Source: Chlorobiota bacterium (GTDB lineage: Bacteria; Bacteroidota; Bacteroidia; Bacteroidales; F082). From it: a stretch of DNA of 11,873 nt. Shown here one piece after another: positions 5,904 to 11,873 of this stretch (position 1 is the stretch's first letter; each line of letters begins with the position of its first letter). Both the position numbers and the translations under genes were made by a program. The notes below the pieces were generated by a model that was not told the origin of the DNA, searched no databases, and saw nothing but the letters and a program-made list of their open reading frames with translations. The DNA is taken from assembly GCA_030619415.1 (NCBI GenBank), contig JAUXBM010000019.1, forward strand, positions 1-11,873, in the 5' to 3' direction.

Positions 5904-8696
5904 ATGGGTATAAACAGAAGAGATTTCGTAAAAACCACTGCCGTTGCAGCAGCAGCCACAGCCATAGGAATATCCTTGCCAAAAAATATGCTGGCAGCCA
6001 ATCCTGCAAAACCTGAGGGTGGATGGCGCTGGGACAAAGCCGTTTGCCGCTTTTGCGGTACGGGTTGCGGGATTATGGTAGCCACCAAAAACGAAAAGAT
6101 CGTGGCGGTAAAAGGCGATCCCGCAGCTCCGGTGAATCGTGGCCTGAATTGCATTAAAGGCTATTTCAATGCCAAAATCATGTATGGTGCCGACCGCCTG
6201 AAACAGCCATTGATGCGGCTTGGTGCTGACGGAAAATTCAGCAAAGATGGCAAGTTTAAACCTGTTTCATGGAAAGTTGCCTACGATGAGATGGAAAAGC
6301 AAATGAGAAAAAGCCTGGATGAATTAGGGCCAACAGGGATTGGTGTCTTTGGTTCCGGTCAATATACCGTTCAGGAAGGATACGCGATGGCGAAACTTAT
6401 GAAAGCCGGTTTCCGTTCGAATAACCTTGATCCCAATGCCCGACATTGTATGGCCTCGGCAGTTGGTGCATTCATCCAGACTTTTGGAATTGACGAACCC
6501 GCAGGCTGTTACGATGATATCGAATTAACAGATACTGTTGTAACCTGGGGAGCCAATATGGCCGAAATGCATCCTGTACTTTGGTCAAGGGTAACCGACC
6601 GGAAATTATCTGATCCAAACAGAGTCAAAATCATTAACCTGTCAACATACACCAACCGTTGTTCCGACCTTGCTGATGTGGACATCATATTTAAGCCAAA
6701 CACCGATCTGGCCATTTGGAACTATATCGCCCGCGAAATTGTTTATAACAATCCCGAGTCGATGGATCAGGAATTTATTGATAAGTATATGCAATTTACT
6801 ACCGGGTTTGTTGATACCGGTTATGGGATGCGTACACCTGACCATCCCGGCTTTACCGACCTGGAAAGACAGACGGTGAAAAAAGAGGTGGCAAAGAAAA
6901 TCTCTAAAGAAGAAGCGGTAACGCTTGGCTATTTGGGGTTTAAAGAGGGTGATACCATGGAAATGAAACACCGGGCGAAAGCAAACGGACACTGGGCTAT
7001 TACTTTCGAAGAGTTTAAAAAAGGTCTAGAACCTTACACACTAAACTATGTTGCCGGTTTGGCAAAAGGCGATCCGGATGAAGACCTTTCTTCTTTCAAA
7101 GTAAAGCTGAAATTATTGGGCAGCCTTTATATGGAGAAAAACAGAAAGGTTGTCTCCTTCTGGACCATGGGCATGAATCAGCACACACGAGGTGTTTGGG
7201 TAAATGAACAGGCTTATATGGTTCATTTCCTCCTTGGAAAACAAGCCAAGCCAGGAAACGGTGCCTTTAGCCTTACAGGACAACCGTCCGCATGTGGAAC
7301 AGCACGTGAAGTAGGAACATTTTCACACCGGCTTCCTGCCGATATGGTCGTTGCCAACGGAAAACACCGCGAAGTTTCTGAAAAACTCTGGAAAATTCCT
7401 GCCAAAACATTAAACCCTAAGCCCGGTTCTCACATCATGAAGATATTGCGTGATCTGGAAGATGAAAAAATTAAATTTGCCTGGGTGAATGTTTGTAATC
7501 CGTTTATGTGTAGTGCCAATGCCAATCACTGGTTGAAAACTGCTCGCAAAATGGATAACTTCATTGTTGTCTCAGATAGTTATCCGGGCGTTTCAGCAAA
7601 GGTAGCCGATCTCGTTTTACCGGTAGCCATGATTTACGAAAAATGGGGAGCATATGGCAACGCTGAACGGAGGACACAACACTGGAAACAGCAGGTGGTC
7701 CCTGTTGGCCATGCCATGCCCGACCTGTGGCAATATATTGAAATAGCCAAAAGGTTCAAGCTGAAAGATGTTTGGGGAGCGCAGAAAATTCCTGGCCTTA
7801 AAGGCGGTTTACCAGACGTTTTGGATGAAGCAAAAGCGATGGGTTACAGCCCCGAGGATACTTTGTTCGATGTGCTGTTTGCCAATGAAGATGCCAAATC
7901 CTATTCATGGCCCGATCCAATTGGTGAAGGGTTTACAAATACTGAAGTAGAAGGTGACGGACGTGAAATAATGGGGACAAATGGTGAAGAATGGAATGGT
8001 TATGGTTTCTTCATCCATAAATATTTGTGGGAAGAATACAGAACTTTCGGTGAAGGAAAAGCACACGACTATGCCGATTTCGATACCTACCACAAAGTAC
8101 GTGGATTGAAATGGCCGGTTGTTGACGGCAAAGAAACCCAATGGCGCTTCAATTCAAAATATGACCCTTATGCACGTAAAGCTGATGTGGGCGAATTTGC
8201 TTTCTATGGTAAAGCATTAAAAAAGATTGCAAAAGGCAACCTTCAGGGTATCGATAAATCGGCAGGAAAAGTTGACCTGACCAACAAAGCCAAAATATTC
8301 TTCAGGCCGTATATGGATCCACCGGAAATGCCTGATAATGATTATCCACTTTGGTTATGCACCGGACGTGTGCTGGAGCACTGGCACAGCGGAACAATGA
8401 CTATGCGGGTTCCCGAACTTTACAGGGCTGTGCCCGAGGCACTTTGCTATATGCATCCTGATGATGCTGTGAAGTACAAAGTGGCACAAGGTGATTTGAT
8501 CTGGATCGATTCGAGGCGTGGTAAAGTGAAAGCACACGTGGAAACACGAGGCAGGAATCGGATGCCAAAAGGTTCAGTTTATGTTCCCTGGTTTGATGAA
8601 AAAGTACTCATCAATAAGGTATGCCTTGATGCCACCGACCCGCAATCAAAACAGACAGACTTTAAAAAGTGTGCTATTAAAATAAGCAAGGCATAA
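5904..8696 (+). CDS. napA: Periplasmic nitrate reductase catalytic subunit NapA (long form)
   Basis: A 930-residue molybdopterin enzyme that reduces nitrate to nitrite in the periplasm. A Tat signal (INRRDFVKT plus an alanine-rich stretch) covers residues 1-32. The [4Fe-4S] ligands are C48, C51, C55 and C83 (C-x2-C-x3-C-x27-C), with the conserved electron-transfer Lys in [17 protein letters not shown] places the Mo-ligating cysteine at C182. The C-terminal cofactor-binding motif [20 protein letters not shown] is intact. It is about 100 residues longer than E. coli NapA; the extra length includes a block at about 628-727 ending in [14 protein letters not shown], which I associate with Campylobacterota NapA. 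It is first in a napA-G-H-B series, 14 bases before napG. The ATG at 5904 is the only start giving a complete Tat signal; there is no Shine-Dalgarno. No napD chaperone gene is in the window. Confidence 0.98.
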   Translation: MGINRRDFVKTTAVAAAATAIGISLPKNMLAANPAKPEGGWRWDKAVCRFCGTGCGIMVATKNEKIVAVKGDPAAPVNRGLNCIKGYFNAKIMYGADRLKQPLMRLGADGKFSKDGKFKPVSWKVAYDEMEKQMRKSLDELGPTGIGVFGSGQYTVQEGYAMAKLMKAGFRSNNLDPNARHCMASAVGAFIQTFGIDEPAGCYDDIELTDTVVTWGANMAEMHPVLWSRVTDRKLSDPNRVKIINLSTYTNRCSDLADVDIIFKPNTDLAIWNYIAREIVYNNPESMDQEFIDKYMQFTTGFVDTGYGMRTPDHPGFTDLERQTVKKEVAKKISKEEAVTLGYLGFKEGDTMEMKHRAKANGHWAITFEEFKKGLEPYTLNYVAGLAKGDPDEDLSSFKVKLKLLGSLYMEKNRKVVSFWTMGMNQHTRGVWVNEQAYMVHFLLGKQAKPGNGAFSLTGQPSACGTAREVGTFSHRLPADMVVANGKHREVSEKLWKIPAKTLNPKPGSHIMKILRDLEDEKIKFAWVNVCNPFMCSANANHWLKTARKMDNFIVVSDSYPGVSAKVADLVLPVAMIYEKWGAYGNAERRTQHWKQQVVPVGHAMPDLWQYIEIAKRFKLKDVWGAQKIPGLKGGLPDVLDEAKAMGYSPEDTLFDVLFANEDAKSYSWPDPIGEGFTNTEVEGDGREIMGTNGEEWNGYGFFIHKYLWEEYRTFGEGKAHDYADFDTYHKVRGLKWPVVDGKETQWRFNSKYDPYARKADVGEFAFYGKALKKIAKGNLQGIDKSAGKVDLTNKAKIFFRPYMDPPEMPDNDYPLWLCTGRVLEHWHSGTMTMRVPELYRAVPEALCYMHPDDAVKYKVAQGDLIWIDSRRGKVKAHVETRGRNRMPKGSVYVPWFDEKVLINKVCLDATDPQSKQTDFKKCAIKISKA

Positions 8697-8710
8697 TAGA
8701 TTCTAATTAA

Positions 8711-9517
8711 ATGGCTGACACACAAAATATGAATTCAAGAAGGGATGCGCTAAAAACCATGTTTCGGGGAGCGGGACTATTGGGTTTGGGTGGAGCAGCC
8801 TGGGGATCAACAGCCATTAAGCTAAAAGCTTCGGAATTGACATTGCGGCCACCTGCTGCAATAGACGAAGAGAAATTTGTGAAAGCATGTATCCGCTGTG
8901 GTACTTGCGTTGAAGCCTGTCCGTACGATACTCTGCAGTTAGCGAATATTGATGACCACACGGCAATAGGTACACCATTTTTTAAACCGCGATTGATCCC
9001 CTGCTATATGTGCCCAGATGTCCCCTGTGTCCCGGTTTGTCCGAGTGGCGCATTGGATGTTGATATTATCGCTAAACAAATTGATGGTATCAACACTGAA
9101 GAACCTGACATCAACAAAGCAAAGATGGGTGTTGCAGTGGTTGATCAGGAGGCCTGTATTGCCTATTGGGGTATTCAGTGTGATGCCTGTTACAGGGCGT
9201 GTCCATTGCTTGGTGAAGCCATTACTTTGGAATTCGCACGAAATGAGCGGACAGGTAAGCATGCCTTTCTGAAACCGGTTGTACATCGTGAAATTTGTAC
9301 CGGTTGCGGATTGTGCGAACACGCCTGTATTACCGAGAAGGCAGCAATTTTTGTTTTGCCGCTTAATGTGGCAACCGGAAGAGTTGGCGAACATTACATC
9401 AAAGGATGGGACAAGGCTGACGAAGAACGTTTGAAAAACCTGAAAGAGGAGAAAACAAAAAAATCTTCTCCGGAAGATGTATTGAATGACTGGGAATACC
9501 TGCTTGATGATGACTAA
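8711..9517 (+). CDS. napG: NapG, periplasmic ferredoxin-type electron-transfer subunit
   Basis: A 268-residue protein with a Tat signal (NSRRDALKT then a Gly/Leu/Ala stretch, residues 9-36) and four [4Fe-4S] sites: C60-C63-C66-C70, C98-C101-C106-C110, C149-C157-C160-C164 (long first gap C-x7-C) and C196-C199-C202-C206. This arrangement is that of NapG. With membrane-bound NapH it takes electrons from menaquinol and hands them towards NapB and NapA. In systems lacking NapC, as this window appears to be, NapGH is thought to be the main quinol-oxidising route. The C-terminus is a charged Lys/Glu-rich tail ending in DDD. Its last codons overlap the napH start. Preferred start ATG 8711; the internal ATG at codon 7 would also retain the Tat motif. 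Confidence 0.95.
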   Translation: MADTQNMNSRRDALKTMFRGAGLLGLGGAAWGSTAIKLKASELTLRPPAAIDEEKFVKACIRCGTCVEACPYDTLQLANIDDHTAIGTPFFKPRLIPCYMCPDVPCVPVCPSGALDVDIIAKQIDGINTEEPDINKAKMGVAVVDQEACIAYWGIQCDACYRACPLLGEAITLEFARNERTGKHAFLKPVVHREICTGCGLCEHACITEKAAIFVLPLNVATGRVGEHYIKGWDKADEERLKNLKEEKTKKSSPEDVLNDWEYLLDDD

Positions 9518-10316
9518 TATTATTAAGAAGAACAGGTACTTAATACTGAGAAGAACCATTCAGATTGGCCTGCTCATTTTATTCGGCGGAGCCAACTGGT
9601 GGGGATGGAAGTTCTTAATGGGAAATTACAGTTCAGCCTACGTGCTGGAAACTTTTTACCTGGCAGACCCACATGCAGTTTTGCAAACATTTGCAGCAGG
9701 GTTTGTCATGAGTGCCGATGCAATTATCGGCGCAGTTATCGTTCTTGTTTTTTATGCTTTGATCGCCGGAAGGAGTTTTTGCAGTTGGGTTTGCCCCATA
9801 AATATGATTACCGACCTGGCAACCTGGATGCGAAAGAAGTGGAAGCTTACAAAAAAGGAAAGCTTTTTTACATTCAGCCGGAAAACCCGTTATTGGGTAT
9901 TGGGATTAGGAATTCTGTTATCGCCAATTGTTGGCGTTGCAGCATTTGAAGTCATCAACCCGATTACCATGTTACACCGTGGAATCATCTTCGGCTTCGG
10001 CATGGGTTGGGCAGTAATTGCAGGTCTTTTCCTGTTCGACCTTTTAGTTGTAGAGTACGGTTGGTGTGGACACCTTTGTCCCCTTGGCGCTTTTTACTCT
10101 GCAACAAGCCGGTTTTCACTGATCAAAGTAAAACATGATGTTGAAAAATGTACTATGTGTATGAAATGCTTTGGTGTTTGCCACGAAGAACAGGTGCTTC
10201 ATATTGTTGGAGAAAAGTCAGGGTTTATAAAAGATGAGTGCAGCAATTGTGGCCGATGCGTGGAAGTTTGTGATGATAACGCTTTAAAATTTTCAATTTA
10301 TAATTATAAAATATAG
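9507..10316 (+). CDS. napH: NapH, membrane quinol dehydrogenase subunit
   Basis: An integral membrane ferredoxin-type protein, 269 residues from the ATG at 9507. Four hydrophobic helices are visible (about 17-37, 70-88, 129-150 and 162-182). Two C-x3-CP motifs characteristic of NapH occur on loops (C92-C96 in SFCSWVCP; C187-C191 in WCGHLCP). Two [4Fe-4S] sites are C-terminal: C215/218/221/225 and C245/248/251/255. It oxidises menaquinol together with NapG. An upstream ATG at 9486 would add seven residues (MTGNTCL) and deepen the overlap with napG; ATG 9507 or 9510 gives a short overlap of 8-11 bases and a normal N-terminus (NIIKKNRYLILRR), so I prefer these. The overlap implies translational coupling to napG. 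Confidence 0.93.
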   Translation: MMTNIIKKNRYLILRRTIQIGLLILFGGANWWGWKFLMGNYSSAYVLETFYLADPHAVLQTFAAGFVMSADAIIGAVIVLVFYALIAGRSFCSWVCPINMITDLATWMRKKWKLTKKESFFTFSRKTRYWVLGLGILLSPIVGVAAFEVINPITMLHRGIIFGFGMGWAVIAGLFLFDLLVVEYGWCGHLCPLGAFYSATSRFSLIKVKHDVEKCTMCMKCFGVCHEEQVLHIVGEKSGFIKDECSNCGRCVEVCDDNALKFSIYNYKI

Positions 10317-10321
10317 GAGGG
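10315..10321 (+). promoter_or_regulatory. Strong Shine-Dalgarno of napB
   Basis: AGGAGGG starts within the napH stop codon and lies seven bases before the napB ATG. It is a near-perfect anti-Shine-Dalgarno complement, and most other genes here (porin, Rieske, octahaem, napA, napG) have none, as is usual in Bacteroidota. Confidence 0.7.
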
Positions 10322-10328
10322 TGCAATA

Positions 10329-10910
10329 ATGAATAAACCAATGATTTGTGCAATGATCTTCACTTTGTTGCTTGTCGGATGTAGCAGTAACAATAATGCA
10401 GATTACATCGCCGATGAAGACATCGACATGTCAGATGACTTAATAATGGGTGACGAATCGGTGTTGACCGATATGCCCGAGTATTCAAAAGTACGTGGGG
10501 GTGAAAGCGAAATGATCGATCGCTCTTTCGAGAATGCACCGCCATTAATACCGCATCGTGTAGGTGGCTTCCTTCCAATTAAAATTGACGACAATAAATG
10601 CCTGCGCTGCCACATGCCTGATAAAGCACCGGAATTTGGAGCCATACCCTTACCCGAAACACATTTTACGAGCTACAGGCCTACGGTAGTTGAAAAGGAT
10701 GGTAAATACCTTGTGGATGCCGAGGAAGGTGAAGTAATTGAAAAAGACCTCGGCCATTTTAACGGGGCCATGTTCAATTGCTCGCAGTGTCATGTTCCTC
10801 AGGCAGAAGTAACCGTTGACATACCCAACACCTTCGACCCTGATTACCGCAAAAGCGGCGACAAAACCAAATCAAACCTGAAAACCAATATGGGTGAGGG
10901 GGTAAGGTAA
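10329..10910 (+). CDS. napB: NapB, dihaem c-type cytochrome of periplasmic nitrate reductase (predicted lipoprotein)
   Basis: A 193-residue electron donor to NapA. Two c-type haem sites are seen, C91-C94-H95 (CLRCH) and C151-C154-H155 (CSQCHVPQ), together with the NapB hallmark APPLIPH at 70-76 (H76, a likely distal ligand) and PETHF at 109-113 (H112, the likely second). The N-terminus is a lipoprotein signal, MNKPMICAMIFTLLLVGC, with lipobox LVGC and C18 as lipidation site, followed by an acidic linker of about 45 residues before the conserved core. Most described NapB proteins are soluble periplasmic proteins, so membrane tethering is a variation that would keep it near NapGH. It follows napH by 12 bases with its own strong ribosome site. 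It ends the napAGHB block; a repeat element follows. Confidence 0.95.
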   Translation: MNKPMICAMIFTLLLVGCSSNNNADYIADEDIDMSDDLIMGDESVLTDMPEYSKVRGGESEMIDRSFENAPPLIPHRVGGFLPIKIDDNKCLRCHMPDKAPEFGAIPLPETHFTSYRPTVVEKDGKYLVDAEEGEVIEKDLGHFNGAMFNCSQCHVPQAEVTVDIPNTFDPDYRKSGDKTKSNLKTNMGEGVR

Positions 10911-10927
10911 TGCAGATTTAGCTATCT

Positions 10928-11062
10928 GGTGCGCGGATTTTCCGAGTACCAAACTGACGCAATTTCATTTATAATTTAGCTATTTTTGTTTGATGTCAGA
11001 TAAGTATGGTTTTTACATTCCTGGCAAAGTATAGATTGTAGCACGCGGAGAATCCGCGCGCC
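10928..11062. repeat. REPIN/MITE-like inverted-repeat element between napB and the napL-like gene
   Basis: The arms at 10928-10949 and 11041-11062 are inverted copies of each other at 18 of 22 positions. Each arm is GC-rich and itself palindromic: CGGA-TTT-TCCG (10934-10944) and CGCGGA-GAA-TCCGCG (11044-11058). The right arm is preceded by GTAG (11038-11041), as in REP sequences mobilised by REP-associated tyrosine transposases. The 91-base centre is AT-rich and non-coding. ATTTAGCTAT occurs twice (10916-10925 just outside, 10974-10983 inside). A doublet of REPs in inverted orientation is a REPIN; a small MITE is the alternative. When transcribed, the arms could fold into a long hairpin below napB and act as a 3' stabiliser or weak terminator. 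Confidence 0.65.
10981..10988 (+). promoter_or_regulatory. Candidate -7 promoter element for the napL-like gene
   Basis: TATTTTTG matches TAnnTTTG, inside the inverted-repeat element and about 98 bases before the start codon. The ten bases GCTATTTTTG (10979-10988) are identical to those at the candidate operon promoter (1346-1355). No convincing -33 element is seen. Confidence 0.35.
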
Positions 11063-11085
11063 AGTAAGTGAGGAAAAATATTGCA

Positions 11086-11873
11086 ATGAGGAAAGTCGTC
11101 TTCAGTTTTTTCTTTTGTCTTTTATTTATTAATCTCTCTGCCCAGGAAGTTCATCCTACCCTGAAAATTAAAACAGCCGGTGCGATTACCGACTTCTTTA
11201 TTGAAAATTCAAATGTTGTTTTGTCAACCGATGCTGGAACTGTAGAAACTTACAATGTCAAAACCGGAAAACAGACAGATTTTGTGCAATTGCCCCCGAT
11301 GAAAGATTTTATGGGTGATGATGTCCCGACTAAAATCTATTCCATTGATAAAGTTTCAGATAAGTTGCTTATTGTGACACAGGGCAATCATGGTTTTAGA
11401 AATGTTTCCATCTTTGAAAACGGAAAGCAGGAAGAAATTTTCAATGCGGAAACGGATAAGCTGATGATAAAAAAAGCCAGGTGGATTAACCACAACACTA
11501 TTTTACTTGGTTTGATGAGCAACGATCTAATTTTGCATGATATAGAGCGAAGACAAGCCATTTGTAAATTAAGCATCTCTCCTTATACATTTTCTGACTT
11601 TTCGTTAACAGCAGAAAAACAATTTGTTTTCACTGCTGACGAAAGTGGGATTGTACATAAAATCAAGGTAAGTAATTGTGAGATTAATCAAGAATTATCT
11701 GGAATCAATGTTGACAATATTTACCAGATTGTAAGTAATAATGGAATTGTCATCACAGCAGGCCAAGATCGCAGGGTGGGGGTTTACAATACAACCACCA
11801 GCAGCGATTACTTTCTGCAAAAGGATTTCCTGGTTTATTCGGTTGGCTTAAATGCCGATGGATCAATCGGGGC
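11086..11873 (+). CDS. napL: NapL-like beta-propeller protein, 3' end outside the window
   Basis: The frame from ATG 11086 stays open to the right edge: 262 codons plus two bases, no stop. The N-terminus MRKVVFSFFFCLLFINLSAQ is a Sec signal with likely cleavage before Q20, so the protein is periplasmic. The rest is made of short beta-strand repeats with WD40/YVTN-like endings (VLSTDAGTVETYNVKTGK; VSIFENGKQ; LILHDIERRQ; ITAGQDRRVGVYN), typical of a beta-propeller. The AGQDRRVGVY segment and the position after napB recall NapL, the propeller protein of the Campylobacterota nap operons. NapL has no firmly assigned biochemical role and is not strictly required for nitrate reduction in the organisms tested, as far as I recall. 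It is separated from napB by 175 bases that contain a repeat element and a possible promoter, so it may be transcribed partly on its own. Length so far approaches that of NapL (around 300 residues). The name is moderately sure. Confidence 0.7.
   Translation, partial: MRKVVFSFFFCLLFINLSAQEVHPTLKIKTAGAITDFFIENSNVVLSTDAGTVETYNVKTGKQTDFVQLPPMKDFMGDDVPTKIYSIDKVSDKLLIVTQGNHGFRNVSIFENGKQEEIFNAETDKLMIKKARWINHNTILLGLMSNDLILHDIERRQAICKLSISPYTFSDFSLTAEKQFVFTADESGIVHKIKVSNCEINQELSGINVDNIYQIVSNNGIVITAGQDRRVGVYNTTTSSDYFLQKDFLVYSVGLNADGSIG

Noticed and set aside
8939..9559. 206-residue minus-strand ORF opposite napG and the start of napH.
   Set aside because: It is antisense to two well-supported genes with full Fe-S motifs; its composition is that of a shadow frame.
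1..11873. CRISPR arrays, tRNA or rRNA genes, transposase genes, toxin-antitoxin or phage-defence genes.
   Set aside because: No repeat-spacer pattern, cloverleaf-like stretch or matching protein was seen; the only mobile signal is the non-coding inverted-repeat element at 10928-11062.

Overview
This window is most likely from a member of the Bacteroidota. The evidence is the TAnnTTTG-type promoter elements, the general lack of Shine-Dalgarno sequences, a Bacteroidales-style LPP20-like protein at the left edge, and an alginate-export-type outer-membrane porin. Nearly all of it is one dissimilatory nitrogen-respiration locus on the + strand, with a one-gene regulator upstream.

Layout: (1) 2-511, the 3' end of an LPP20-like gene closed by a rho-independent terminator. 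(2) 801-1202, an Rrf2-family regulator with three cysteines placed to bind an Fe-S cluster. (3) 1402-5792, an outer-membrane porin, a Tat-type Rieske protein, a cytochrome b with b6-like haem spacing, and a membrane-anchored octahaem cytochrome of the hydroxylamine oxidoreductase (HAO) superfamily. (4) A 17-bp-stem hairpin at 5811-5848. (5) 5904-10910, napA-napG-napH-napB: periplasmic nitrate reductase, two ferredoxin-type quinol-oxidising subunits and a dihaem partner predicted to be a lipoprotein. (6) A REPIN/MITE-like inverted-repeat element at 10928-11062. (7) 11086 to the right edge, a NapL-like beta-propeller protein cut by the window end. This gene was recovered by direct translation.

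How it may work together (inference): NapGH pass electrons from menaquinol to NapB and NapA, which reduce nitrate to nitrite in the periplasm. The Rieske/cytochrome b pair has no cytochrome c1 gene beside it. It is followed directly by the octahaem HAO-like protein, which could accept its electrons and reduce the nitrite made by NapA (towards ammonium, hydroxylamine or NO), or could handle hydroxylamine or NO. No napC, nrfA or nrfH is visible. The NapA long form and the A-G-H-B...L order resemble the Campylobacterota nap system.

The most notable observations are the bc-type complex joined to an HAO-like octahaem cytochrome beside nap; a ~30-bp motif shared by the Rrf2 promoter region and the promoter region of the respiratory operon, which is a candidate regulator site; the hairpin dividing the two halves of the operon; and the REPIN-like element between napB and napL, which carries a possible promoter for napL.
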